64,000 nucleotides of DNA from Pseudomonas frederiksbergensis (GTDB lineage Bacteria; Pseudomonadota; Gammaproteobacteria; Pseudomonadales; Pseudomonadaceae), in the NCBI RefSeq assembly GCF_900105495.1, contig NZ_FNTF01000002.1, positions 3,013,501-3,077,500 on the forward strand, given 5' to 3'. The notes under the pieces were generated by a model. That model searched no databases. It was not told the DNA's origin and worked only from the letters and a program-made list of their open reading frames with translations. A program made the position numbers and the translations under genes. Numbering within the stretch: position 1 is the stretch's first letter; each line of letters begins with the position of its first letter. This document shows positions 16,817 through 25,111 of this stretch, piece after piece.

Positions 16817-17112
16817 TGACGACAGACGCCCTACGCCTCGGATCGATGGAACAACAACTGGCTGTGATCGAGCACCGGTTGAGTGAAATCGAAGATCGGC
16901 ACGAAACCGTGCCGACGCGTGTCACCAAACTGGAACAGCAGTTCGAACACATGGCTGGCCAGCTCTCAGAGCTGAATCAGGGCCAGCAGAAGCTGACCGT
17001 GGCGGTCAACGTGATCGGCTCCAAAGTGGGACGGTTGCTGACCATCCTGACGTTGGTCGGCGCTGTGCTGCAAATGGCCGTGCCAGCACTGCTGCGGGTG
17101 TGGTTCCCATGA
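16816..17112 (+). CDS. Putative holin-like membrane protein with coiled coil
   Basis: A 98-residue protein with a long coiled-coil N-terminal part (LEQQFEHMAGQLSELNQGQQ) and one C-terminal membrane segment (about residues 72-92, LLTILTLVGAVLQMAVPALL). It immediately precedes the endolysin and spanin genes and its stop overlaps the endolysin start, so a holin or pinholin role is likely. The coiled coil and single segment resemble DUF2730-type phage proteins, which keeps the exact role open. Confidence 0.65.
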   Translation: MTTDALRLGSMEQQLAVIEHRLSEIEDRHETVPTRVTKLEQQFEHMAGQLSELNQGQQKLTVAVNVIGSKVGRLLTILTLVGAVLQMAVPALLRVWFP

Positions 17113-17636
17113 GCCTGCGCGGCCGGATTCAAGCCGGTGCAATCGCCCTGGTCAGCGCTTCGTTGCTGGCGTTTCTGGGCACCTGGGAAGGCCAAGGACA
17201 GAACACCGTTTACGCGGACAATCTGGCCCGTGGGCTGCCGACTGTGTGCAAGGGCATCACCCGTCACACCAGTCCGTATCCGGTGGTGGTCGGCGACTTC
17301 TGGTCAGACGCTCGATGCGCTGAGGTGGAGCAGCTGGTGATCGGCAAAGGGCAGCTACAGCTCGCCGACTGCATCACCAATCAGCAGGTGGGCCAGAACA
17401 CGTTCGATGCCCTGAGCAGTCATGCGCATAACGTTGGTGTGCCCAACACCTGCGCTAGTCGGGCGATGGGGCTGATCAACGCCGGCCGCGTTGCCGAAGG
17501 CTGCAAGGCCTTGGCTTGGGCACCGGATGGCAAGACGCCGGTCTGGGCTTTCGTCACCGATGCCCAGGGCCGCAAACAGTTCGTTAAAGGCCTGCACAAC
17601 CGCCGGCTGGCCGAGATGGAGCTGTGCCTGAAATGA
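17109..17636 (+). CDS. Phage lysozyme with SAR-type N-terminus (endolysin)
   Basis: A 175-residue T4-type muramidase (GH24) that cuts the glycan backbone. A weakly hydrophobic N-terminal segment (residues 9-24, rich in Ala, Gly and Ser) looks like a signal-arrest-release anchor. The catalytic Glu27 follows (GTWEG), with a nearby Asp37 and Thr45. Further conserved parts are the segment NTFDALSSHAHNVG and GLINAGRVAEGCKAL. Six Cys residues may allow disulfide control. The ATG overlaps the holin-like stop (ATGA). Confidence 0.85.
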   Translation: MSLRGRIQAGAIALVSASLLAFLGTWEGQGQNTVYADNLARGLPTVCKGITRHTSPYPVVVGDFWSDARCAEVEQLVIGKGQLQLADCITNQQVGQNTFDALSSHAHNVGVPNTCASRAMGLINAGRVAEGCKALAWAPDGKTPVWAFVTDAQGRKQFVKGLHNRRLAEMELCLK

Positions 17637-18100
17637 CCTTTTCCCCGTCGCGCCTGGTGCTGTTTGTACTGCTGGCCAGCCTGCTCGCATGGGTGGCGTT
17701 CGATCGGGTGACCGATCAGCGCAACGATGCCCGGCGCGAGCGCGACAGTGCGCAATGGGAAGCGAAAGGCCTGCGTGAAGCGGCCCGCATCAGCGGCGAA
17801 ATGCTCGCCGAGCGGGATGCGATCGACCTGAGAAACACCACGGAGTTGATCCATGTCCGCACTGAAAACCAAAACCTGCGCCGCGCTGTTGACGATGGCA
17901 CTAAGCGGTTGCGGATCCGCGCCACCTGTCCCGCCTCAGTGCCCGCCGATCCCGGCGCCGGCCGCTTGGCTGATGCAGGCACCGCCGAACTCACAGCAGA
18001 CGCTCGACCGGATTATTTCACCCTCCGAGATCAGCTCGCCTTAAGCCGGCAAATGATTCTGGGTTTGCAGCAGCATGCCCTTAGGGTCTGCCGGCGTTAA
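17633..18100 (+). CDS. Rz-like inner-membrane spanin
   Basis: A 155-residue i-spanin: N-terminal membrane anchor (LVLFVLLASLLAWVAF), then a long periplasmic helix rich in Arg, Glu and Asp typical of Rz. It starts at an ATG overlapping the lysozyme stop. With the lipoprotein encoded inside it (Rz1) it should fuse inner and outer membranes at lysis. It ends with QQHALRVCRR. Confidence 0.82.
   Translation: MTFSPSRLVLFVLLASLLAWVAFDRVTDQRNDARRERDSAQWEAKGLREAARISGEMLAERDAIDLRNTTELIHVRTENQNLRRAVDDGTKRLRIRATCPASVPADPGAGRLADAGTAELTADARPDYFTLRDQLALSRQMILGLQQHALRVCRR
17853..18044 (+). CDS. Rz1-like outer-membrane spanin, nested in another frame
   Basis: A 63-residue lipoprotein fully inside the Rz-like gene in a shifted frame. 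It has a signal sequence ending in a lipobox (MALSGC), so the Cys becomes lipidated, and a Pro-rich mature part (APPVPPQCPPIPAPAAW), the hallmark of Rz1. The nested layout is as in lambda. Confidence 0.85.
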   Translation: MSALKTKTCAALLTMALSGCGSAPPVPPQCPPIPAPAAWLMQAPPNSQQTLDRIISPSEISSP

Positions 18101-18148
18101 CCGGCGGACTAGGGCAATCACTTTTTAACCTCAACCGAGAGCTATCCC

Positions 18149-18439
18149 ATGAACGAGCAAAACGCAGAAATCACCCTGGAAGTCGGCGAGCAGGAATTCA
18201 CTTTCACCCTGACCCCGGCAGACGTCACCAAGTACTTCAACGCACTGACCCAGACCAACAAGGTCGCCCCGGGCAATAACCTGCTGATGACCACCGTCAA
18301 GCAGGAAGAACGCGCCACGCTGAAACCGCTGCTGGCTAACCCGGTGATGGTCATGCAACTCGCCGGAGCACTCCTCGAGGAGTACGGCCCGAAGGTTGAG
18401 GTGATCGTAAAAAAGCGCTCGGCCACGCTGAGCGCCTGA
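18149..18439 (+). CDS. Tail assembly chaperone, short form (gpE/gpG analogue)
   Basis: A 96-residue protein with the size, position and sequence type (MNEQNAEITLEVGEQEF...) of the tail-assembly chaperone found just before tape measure genes. It lies between the spanins and the tape measure gene. It contains a slippery heptamer near its 3' end, so a longer fused product is also expected (see 18149-18603). Preceded by a GAGAG-type ribosome site. Confidence 0.78.
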   Translation: MNEQNAEITLEVGEQEFTFTLTPADVTKYFNALTQTNKVAPGNNLLMTTVKQEERATLKPLLANPVMVMQLAGALLEEYGPKVEVIVKKRSATLSA

Positions 18440-18603
18440 CCGAAAACGGCCTGGGTCAGCTGATGGCCCTGACGAACCGCTGGCTGCCTGGAGCCGAGCC
18501 CACACCTGAGGTGATGGGCACGGCCAAGTGGCTGGAGGACGAATACTGGAGACGCATGGAGATGGCCGTGGCTAACGGCATCGCCCTTGCGCTGAACGGG
18601 TAA
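18149..18603 (+). CDS. Tail assembly chaperone, -1 frameshift fusion product
   Basis: If ribosomes slip by -1 at 18409-18415, the first 89 residues continue into a second frame for 62 codons (KKALGHAERLTENG ... LALNG) to the TAA at 18601, giving 151 residues. The second frame has no start codon of its own near the overlap and reads as well-formed protein (LMALTNRWLPGAEP, WLEDEYWRRMEMAVANG), including the Trp-rich end typical of such extensions. This matches gpG/gpGT of lambda and gpE/E' of P2. The fusion is inferred from sequence. Confidence 0.82.
18409..18415 (+). promoter_or_regulatory. Programmed -1 ribosomal frameshift site A AAA AAG
   Basis: In the zero frame the codons are GTA AAA AAG, giving the canonical X XXY YYZ heptamer A AAA AAG, as used in E. 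coli dnaX. Possible stimulatory stems follow: GCGCTC/GAGCGC at 18415-18435 and CTGACC/GGTCAG at 18436-18459. Confidence 0.82.
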
Positions 18604-18608
18604 CGACA

Positions 18609-20642
18609 GTGGCAGACCGTAGCGCCAGCCTGGCTTTTATCTTGAGCCTGACCGACAAGGTCACCGCGCCCCTGGGCAAAGTGAAAATGGGTTTTTCCGA
18701 CCTTGCCGAGCAGAGCGAAAAGCACATCAAGTCGATTGGCCTGGGCCTGGGCGGTCTGACGGCGGCGGTGGTCGGGATCCAGCAGTCCATGGCGCCGGCA
18801 CTGGAGGTCAATCGTGCCCTGGGCGACGTCCGATCGCTGGGCGTCGCTGAGGACGCGCTGACCGCGCTCAACAGCAAGTCGCTGGCGTTCGCCGTGAACT
18901 ACGGCGAGAACGCCCGGGAATTCGTCGCTTCGGCGTATCAGATCGATGGCGCGATTAAAGGGCTGGTCGGTAATCAGCTGGCCACCTTCACCAACGCCAG
19001 CAGTCTGGTGGCCAAGGCCACCAAGACCGACGCCGCGACCATGGGCGAATACGTCGGCACCCTCTACAACTTGCAGAAGTCCCAGGCGGACGCCATGGGC
19101 AAAGGCGCGTGGGTCGAAAAACTCGGCGGGCAGACGGCGCTGGCGGTGCAGTTGTTCCGCACCAGCGGTACGGCCATGAAAGACGCGTTCAAGGAAGCCG
19201 GTGCGATCGCCACGACGGCCGGCGTGGACCTGGCCGAACAGATGGCGGTGATCGGTACGCTGAGCAGCACCATGGAGGGTGGCGATGCCGGCGGACGTTA
19301 CAAGGCGTTCTTCGAAAACATCGGCGCTGCCTCGGAAAAGCTCGGCATGAAGTTCACTGACCAGCAGGGCAAGATCCTGCCGATCATGTCCATCCTGGAC
19401 AAGCTCCAGGGCAAGTTCGGCGATCTGACCAGTGCGTCGGCCGGGGCCAAGCTGATGGAGGCCTTCGGCGGTGAAGGCGCCCAGGTGATCGGCGCACTGG
19501 CCAAGGACACCGGCCGCTTGCGTGACGGCCTCGATCAACTGGGCAAAGTACGCGGTCTGGAGAAGGCCGAGCAAATGGCCCAGGCCATGGTCGATCCGTG
19601 GCAGCAATGGGCGTCCTTGGTCGAGGTCATGCGCGTGGTGTTCGGCCAGGTGCTGATCCCGGTGCTGTCGCCGTTCATGAACAAGATGGTGGAGATCGGC
19701 AAGACCCTGGTGCGCTGGTCGCAGCTGTTCCCGAACATTACCCGGGTGATCGGTATCACCGCGCTGACCATCATGACGATTATCGGCGCCATGTCTCTGC
19801 TGACCCTGACGGTGGGAATCGCGAAGTTGACCTGGCTGGGCCTGCTGACGGTCTGGAAGATCCTCAACATGACCGGACTGCGCAGTGTGGCGATATTCCT
19901 CTATCACACGGTGATGGTCATTGCGTTCGTGGCCGGGCTCGCCCTGATGTACACCTGGATGGGCCTGGTTAGGACGGGCATGCTGCTTTGGCAGGGGGCA
20001 GTCTGGCTGGTCAATGCGGCGCTGTTGGCCAACCCGATCGTCTGGATCGTTATCGGCGTGATCGCTCTGGTCGCGGCCGTAGCCGCTGCGATCTCTTTCT
20101 GGGACGAGTGGACCACCGCGCTGCTCAACAGTGAGGCGTTCAAGTGGGTCAGCGCCCAGCTCCAGGCCTTGTCTGACTGGTTTAACTCCATGGGCGGCTG
20201 GTCCGGTATGGCCAAGGCCGCCTGGGACGGCATCGTCAGCATCTTTCACAAGGCCGTTAATGGCCTGATCGAACTGCTCAACAGCATCCCCGGTGTGAAC
20301 ATCGAGGCGCGCTTCGGCGGCATGCCCGAAGTGCCCGGTATCGATGCGGCTACCAACATCGCCGACAAGGCAACTGCCGGGCAAAAAGTCCAGCAGAGCA
20401 TCAACGCCGCCGACACCGCAACAGCCGCGCAAAAAGCCCAGCAGACCATCAATGCGGCCATTCCCAGCATTTCCCCCACGCGACCGACTGCGGTGCCGCC
20501 TGGCGGCCTGCTGACCAGCATTCAGAACAACAGCAACAGCCAGAACAAAGGTGTGCATGTGGAGAACATGACCATTCAAAACAGCAAGCCGATGAACCCG
20601 CTGGAGATGGAAAACATGATGGCCATGGCGGTGGGTGGATGA
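18609..20642 (+). CDS. Tail tape measure protein
   Basis: A 677-residue tape measure protein that sets tail length. It begins with the common phage start (MADRSASLAFILSLTDKVTA), has helical segments in the first half, and a hydrophobic middle (about residues 375-500) with several candidate membrane segments (ALTIMTIIGAMSLLTLTVGI, ANPIVWIVIGVIALVAAVAA). The end is low-complexity with a repeated Gln-x2-INAA motif (QQSINAADTATAAQKAQQTI). It follows the frameshifted chaperone, the expected order. The GTG/ATG choice at 18609 is supported by the chaperone stop 6 bases before. Confidence 0.9.
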   Translation: MADRSASLAFILSLTDKVTAPLGKVKMGFSDLAEQSEKHIKSIGLGLGGLTAAVVGIQQSMAPALEVNRALGDVRSLGVAEDALTALNSKSLAFAVNYGENAREFVASAYQIDGAIKGLVGNQLATFTNASSLVAKATKTDAATMGEYVGTLYNLQKSQADAMGKGAWVEKLGGQTALAVQLFRTSGTAMKDAFKEAGAIATTAGVDLAEQMAVIGTLSSTMEGGDAGGRYKAFFENIGAASEKLGMKFTDQQGKILPIMSILDKLQGKFGDLTSASAGAKLMEAFGGEGAQVIGALAKDTGRLRDGLDQLGKVRGLEKAEQMAQAMVDPWQQWASLVEVMRVVFGQVLIPVLSPFMNKMVEIGKTLVRWSQLFPNITRVIGITALTIMTIIGAMSLLTLTVGIAKLTWLGLLTVWKILNMTGLRSVAIFLYHTVMVIAFVAGLALMYTWMGLVRTGMLLWQGAVWLVNAALLANPIVWIVIGVIALVAAVAAAISFWDEWTTALLNSEAFKWVSAQLQALSDWFNSMGGWSGMAKAAWDGIVSIFHKAVNGLIELLNSIPGVNIEARFGGMPEVPGIDAATNIADKATAGQKVQQSINAADTATAAQKAQQTINAAIPSISPTRPTAVPPGGLLTSIQNNSNSQNKGVHVENMTIQNSKPMNPLEMENMMAMAVGG

Positions 20643-20956
20643 GCGAATACGTTGACCTGTTGATCGTCGACAACGACCTGTCGCTGGACCCTTCGAATCA
20701 GCCGCGGCTGATCGATGACCGCGCCTGCATCGCCCAGGACATCGCGCACATGATCCGCGACAGCGGCCTGCTGGTGACGCTGGTGGCCGAACGCGATCGG
20801 CTGCGGCAGCGCGACTGCATCCAGCAGATGGAACTGCTGGTGGAGGCCGACGAGCGCCTGGTGCCCGGGACTGCGCACATCACGCAACTGGAGCCAGGTC
20901 AGTACCTGGTTACTGCCAAAACCCTGAAATTCGGATTGATCGAGGTAAGCCTGTGA
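20639..20956 (+). CDS. Phage tail/baseplate protein (DUF2590-like)
   Basis: A 105-residue protein resembling the DUF2590 family, small baseplate-region proteins of HP1/VHML-type phages. Seen: MSEYVDLLIVDNDLSLDP and DDRACIAQDIAHMIRDSGLL, a pattern like gpW/gp25 baseplate wedge proteins. It overlaps both the tape measure end (ATGA) and the start of the gpJ-like gene. Confidence 0.72.
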   Translation: MSEYVDLLIVDNDLSLDPSNQPRLIDDRACIAQDIAHMIRDSGLLVTLVAERDRLRQRDCIQQMELLVEADERLVPGTAHITQLEPGQYLVTAKTLKFGLIEVSL

Positions 20957-22125
20957 GTGAGGTCGATTTTAAACAGGTGATCGCCGACGCCGGCATCCCG
21001 ACCACCGAGGCCGGTCTGAAAGCGGCCTGGGAAAAGGAGGTCGAAGCCCAAGGCGCCAAGGTGGCGAACACCAGCAGCTATTCGCCGTTCTGGCGGGTGA
21101 TGACGGCGCTGGTCACCAAGCCGGTACTGTGGTTACTGGATTTCCTGTGCCTGACCGTGCTGCCAAACTTCTTTGTGAAAACGGCGGTGGATGCCTGGCT
21201 GGACATGCTCGCCTGGGCGGTCAACGTCGAGCGCAAGGGCGCGACCAAAGCCCAAGGCACCGTGCTGTTTACCCGGGCCACGCCGGACGGCGTGATGGAG
21301 CTGGAAAAAGGCATCGCGGTGCAGTCCGCTGCGATCAACAGCAACGTTTACCAACTGACCACCACAGCGGCCGCAATTTTTCAGCAAGGCCAGCTACAGC
21401 TGGAAGTGCCGGTGGAAGCGAACGAGGCCGGCAGCGGTTACAACCTGGCACCGGGTTACTACGCGATCCTGCCGGTTCCGGTACCAGGCATTGTCCAGGT
21501 GGCCAACGTGGACGGCTGGCTGGAATCACCGGGTGCGGATCCGGAACCGAACGACCAGCTGCGACTGCGTGTGCGCAACCAGTTCTCGGCGGTCAACCAG
21601 TGGCACACCGACGCGGTGTATCGCGCCATGATTTCCGCGTTCCCCGGCGTGCGCCCCGATGGCGTGTATTTCGAACACGGCGCGCCCCGGGGCCCCGGCA
21701 GTGCGAACGCCTATGTGCTGTTTGATGCGGGTGTGCCGGCGGACAGCTACCTGGAACAAATCAACTCGCACATCCGCGACCAGGGCAACCATGGGCACGG
21801 CGATGACCTACTGGCCATGGTGATACCGGAGATCCAGTACACCATCGAGCTGGACCTATGGCCACGGCCCAATTTGGGCGCTGAGAACTTGGCCAAGCTG
21901 CAAGCCGAGGTGGAACTGTTTATCCGTGCCGCGTTTCGCGAAAGCACCGTTCGGGACTACAAGCCGACGCTCACTTATCCCCAGTCGCGATTCAGTTTCA
22001 GTCGTCTGACTGAGGAACTGCACCGCCAGTTTCCCGATATCAGCTCGATGAGATTCGCTACACCCGACATCATTTCCGGCTTGGACATCCCCCGGGTCCA
22101 GGCGTTGAAGGTGACGGCTCGATGA
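20953..22125 (+). CDS. Baseplate J-like protein
   Basis: A 390-residue baseplate wedge protein of the gpJ/gp47 family. Seen: an N-terminal helical region, GYNLAPGYYAILPVP, then PGADPEPNDQLRLRVRNQF and DAVYRAMISAFPGVRPDGVYFEHGAPRGPGSANAY split over the central domain typical of the family, and PTLTYPQSRFSFSRLTEEL near the end. It overlaps the genes on both sides by 4 bases. Confidence 0.87.
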   Translation: MSEVDFKQVIADAGIPTTEAGLKAAWEKEVEAQGAKVANTSSYSPFWRVMTALVTKPVLWLLDFLCLTVLPNFFVKTAVDAWLDMLAWAVNVERKGATKAQGTVLFTRATPDGVMELEKGIAVQSAAINSNVYQLTTTAAAIFQQGQLQLEVPVEANEAGSGYNLAPGYYAILPVPVPGIVQVANVDGWLESPGADPEPNDQLRLRVRNQFSAVNQWHTDAVYRAMISAFPGVRPDGVYFEHGAPRGPGSANAYVLFDAGVPADSYLEQINSHIRDQGNHGHGDDLLAMVIPEIQYTIELDLWPRPNLGAENLAKLQAEVELFIRAAFRESTVRDYKPTLTYPQSRFSFSRLTEELHRQFPDISSMRFATPDIISGLDIPRVQALKVTAR

Positions 22126-22646
22126 TCAAAATCAAGTTGCCGTTCTGGCTCGCCGGCACCGAACTGTCAAAGCTGATCGCCGCCGCGCAAGCCTGGTGGG
22201 AAACCGTCACCGGCTGGCTGAACTGGCCATACCTGCAAATCGATCCAGACACCTGCCATCTGACCATTCTGGAATTGTGGGCTTGGCAACGCGACGTCAC
22301 GCGCTTCAACGGCGAACCTGAGGCCTTGTTCCGGCTGCGGGTGAAATACGCCTTCATCAACTCCGTAGACGCCGGCAGCACCGCCGGCATGAAGCGCATT
22401 TTCGAGCGCCTGGGCGTGGGTTACGTCGAGATTGAGGAACGCCAGCCCGATCGGGACTGGGACGTGGTCCTGCTCAAATTCAGCAACACCCAACTGTCAC
22501 TGAACCCGGAGTTGCTGCGCGTGTTGATCCAGCAATACGGCCGGACCTGCCGGCGTTACGACTTCGTGACCATCACCCCCGTGGCGCTGCAAATCGCCTT
22601 GATCGACTTTAACGACGACCAGCAAACGCTGGTTGCCAGCCTGTAG
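22122..22646 (+). CDS. Tail protein I-like baseplate component
   Basis: A 174-residue protein in the place of P2 gpI, linking baseplate and tail fibre. Seen: LPFWLAGTELSKLIAAAQAWW, LELWAWQRDVTRFNGEPEAL, LRVKYAFINSVDAGSTAGM and ERLGVGYVEIEERQ, which match the phage tail protein I pattern. It starts in overlap with the gpJ-like gene and is followed by a GTG-started fibre gene 9 bases on. Confidence 0.75.
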   Translation: MIKIKLPFWLAGTELSKLIAAAQAWWETVTGWLNWPYLQIDPDTCHLTILELWAWQRDVTRFNGEPEALFRLRVKYAFINSVDAGSTAGMKRIFERLGVGYVEIEERQPDRDWDVVLLKFSNTQLSLNPELLRVLIQQYGRTCRRYDFVTITPVALQIALIDFNDDQQTLVASL

Positions 22647-22655
22647 GAGCGCACC

Positions 22656-24395
22656 GTGAGCGCCAACATCACCCTGGCCGGCGAAAGCCAGATTGCCCTG
22701 AAGCAAAGCCAGAAAAAACCGCTGATCATCAGCAAATTCATTTTTGCCAACGTGCCCGGGCTGGATCCGGTGGCGCCGATCGATCGCGCTGCCGGCAAAC
22801 CACCGGCGGCGCAGATCGTCCACGTCTACACCATCCCTGCGCAAAACGCCGGCTATGTGAACCCCAACCAGGTGGTGTACAGCGCCCAGCTGGGATCGGA
22901 CATTGGCGACTGGGATTTCAACTGGGTCGGCCTTGAGGACGAAGAGGGCGTGCTGTTCGCGGTGTCTTCGGTGCCGTTGCAGCAGAAGCGCAAGAACATT
23001 CCGCCGCTCCAGATCGGCAACAACGTCACCCGCAACTTCCTGGTGGCCTTCGATGGCGCCCTGGAGTTGACCGGCATCACCATCGACGCCAGCACCTGGC
23101 AGCATGACTTCACCGTGCGCCTGGCTGGCATTGATGAGCGCCAACGCCTTAGCAACCGCAATATGTACGGCCGGGCTTGTTTCATCGCTGACGCAATGAT
23201 GTTCGAAAAGGTCGGCAACGCGTTCCAGCTCCGCCCTGGCAAGGTCTTCATCGAAGGCATTCGCGTGGACTTGCCTCAGCCATTCGTTGTCACCGGCGTT
23301 ATTCCCGTGGGCAAAGTTTGGTTGGATGTGTGCCTGGAACGGCAGCTCAACGATCGAGTGGCCAGCTGGAAAGTGGTCTACGGCAACCAGGCGGACTACA
23401 CCGACGCCGCCGGAGCCCTTCACTACTGCGTGCCGATCGCTGACTTTATTTCGAGCACGCAAATCACCGATCTGCGTATCTCGGAGCCGATCGACAGCTC
23501 CTTGATTACGTACCTGGCAGCCCGTACGGGCGACTATCCGAAGCTGCGTGCCCGGGGGACGAAGAAGGAAGACGTCGGTTTGGGCAACCTGCCCAATGCC
23601 AAGAGCGACGATCCTACGACCAACAGCAGCGAGATCCTGGCCACGACCGCTGCACTGAACAAGCTGCAACAGCAGGTTGGAGATTCCATGACCGGCATGG
23701 TGTGCGGGTTCGCCATGCCGACGGCCCCCGAGGGTTGGGTTAAATGCAATTTCGCGGCGCTTTCGCGAACGGCATTTGCCAAGTTGTTTGACCGTATTGG
23801 GACCATCTTCGGGCCTGGAGATGGGGTTACGACCTTTAACGTTCCGGATGCGCGAGGGCTCTTTCCCCGGGCTTGGGACGACGGACGTGGTGTTGACCCG
23901 GGGCGGGTGTTCGGCACCCTCCAGGACATGCTGATGCAATCCCACGCGCACACCGCCTCGGCCGCCGCCGTCGGTGACCACGTTCACGGTGCATGGACTG
24001 ATGCCCAGGGTAATCACGTCCACGCCGCATCGACGGACGCCCAAGGCAACCACGCACACAGTGCTTGGACCGATGCACAGGGCCACCACCAGCACGGCAT
24101 TTTCCGGGCAGCGAACAGTAGCGTGGGTGGCGGCAGCCCCAACATCACCACGGCCAACGGTGCCAACGGTATGGCTGCGCCCACAGAAGGGGCCGGTACC
24201 CACAGCCATAACGTCGGTATTGGCGAAGCCGGTAATCACGCGCACAACGTTGGCATCGCCGCCGCCGGCGTCCACGGGCATAACGTCGGTATCGGCGGTG
24301 CAGGCAACCACACCCACGCCCTGACGGTCGCCGCTGCCGGCGGTAGCGAAACCCGTCCGAAGAACTTGGCCCTTCTTTTCTGCATCAAGTATTGA
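22656..24395 (+). CDS. Tail fibre with collar domain and HxH repeats
   Basis: A 579-residue receptor-binding fibre. The N-terminal 160 residues resemble the DUF3751 tail-collar fibre domain that attaches to the baseplate. The C-terminal part carries a phage tail collar domain (GFAMPTAPEGWVKCN, then FNVPDARGLFPRAWDDGRG), followed by nine His-x-His motifs (GDHVH, GNHVH, GNHAH, GHHQH, GTHSH and so on) and the usual RPKNLALLFCIKY ending. HxH rows in such tips bind metal ions along a trimer axis in T4 gp12-like fibres. Start is GTG 22656 after TAGGAGC. Confidence 0.88.
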   Translation: MSANITLAGESQIALKQSQKKPLIISKFIFANVPGLDPVAPIDRAAGKPPAAQIVHVYTIPAQNAGYVNPNQVVYSAQLGSDIGDWDFNWVGLEDEEGVLFAVSSVPLQQKRKNIPPLQIGNNVTRNFLVAFDGALELTGITIDASTWQHDFTVRLAGIDERQRLSNRNMYGRACFIADAMMFEKVGNAFQLRPGKVFIEGIRVDLPQPFVVTGVIPVGKVWLDVCLERQLNDRVASWKVVYGNQADYTDAAGALHYCVPIADFISSTQITDLRISEPIDSSLITYLAARTGDYPKLRARGTKKEDVGLGNLPNAKSDDPTTNSSEILATTAALNKLQQQVGDSMTGMVCGFAMPTAPEGWVKCNFAALSRTAFAKLFDRIGTIFGPGDGVTTFNVPDARGLFPRAWDDGRGVDPGRVFGTLQDMLMQSHAHTASAAAVGDHVHGAWTDAQGNHVHAASTDAQGNHAHSAWTDAQGHHQHGIFRAANSSVGGGSPNITTANGANGMAAPTEGAGTHSHNVGIGEAGNHAHNVGIAAAGVHGHNVGIGGAGNHTHALTVAAAGGSETRPKNLALLFCIKY

Positions 24396-24403
24396 GATCG
24401 ATC

Positions 24404-25111
24404 ATGACTGACAAGCTCGTCTATCAGACGGACCACCTGGGCATTTTCATTGGCCCGGTCGAGGCTGATGAATCGCCCCTGGAGCCGGGTGTGTACCTCA
24501 TTCCCGGTGGCTGTGTGGAAACCCCGCCGCCGACGATCCCTGACCACAAAGTCGCCTGGTGGAATGGCCAGGCCTGGCAGCTGGTGGACTACTTCGGCGG
24601 TGTGGTCGTCTACAGCATCGACACCGGCGAGGCGCGAACCCTGGAAGGGTTTGAACCGCTTCCGGCCGGCTTCACATTGGAAAAGCCCGGGCCGAACCAG
24701 ATCTGGAAGGACGGTGAATGGGTCGACGATATCGACGCCGTGCTGGCCGCGCTGTACGACAACAAACAGCAGGCGATCGGCGTGGCGTACAGCCAGTACG
24801 TCGCCGGCGGCTTCAGTTCGGATGCCCTGGGCGAGTTACACCGTTACGGCAGCACGATTGACGACCAGGTGGATTTAAACGGCCAGGTGCTGCTGGGCAT
24901 GGATGACGTCTACCCGTGCTATGACGTTGACCAGGTGAAAGCCTTTCGAGCGCATTCCATCGTCCAACTGCAGAAAGTCAGCCAGGATCTGGTGCGCTTC
25001 AAACAGGCCGCCATGCAGCACGCCGACAGCCTCAGGCAGGCCTTGGCCAAAGCCCTGGACGACAAGGATCTGAAGACCATGAAAGCCATCACCTGGACGC
25101 CGCCGGCATGA
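24404..25111 (+). CDS. Tail fibre assembly protein
   Basis: A 235-residue chaperone-like protein located directly after the fibre gene. Seen: GVYLIPGGCVETPPPTIPDHKVAWW and NQIWKDGEWVDD, typical of tail fibre assembly proteins, followed by a DUF4376-like helical C-terminal domain (IVQLQKVSQDLVRFKQAAMQ). The ATG at 24404 was chosen over an upstream in-frame codon inside the spacer. The stop overlaps the next ATG. Confidence 0.83.
   Translation: MTDKLVYQTDHLGIFIGPVEADESPLEPGVYLIPGGCVETPPPTIPDHKVAWWNGQAWQLVDYFGGVVVYSIDTGEARTLEGFEPLPAGFTLEKPGPNQIWKDGEWVDDIDAVLAALYDNKQQAIGVAYSQYVAGGFSSDALGELHRYGSTIDDQVDLNGQVLLGMDDVYPCYDVDQVKAFRAHSIVQLQKVSQDLVRFKQAAMQHADSLRQALAKALDDKDLKTMKAITWTPPA

Noticed and set aside
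18456..20579. 707-residue minus-strand ORF opposite the tape measure gene
   Set aside because: His/Gln/Arg-rich antisense shadow; the tape measure frame fits family and operon.
22497..24317. 606-residue minus-strand ORF opposite the tail fibre
   Set aside because: Antisense shadow of the fibre gene, whose collar domain and HxH repeats are clear.
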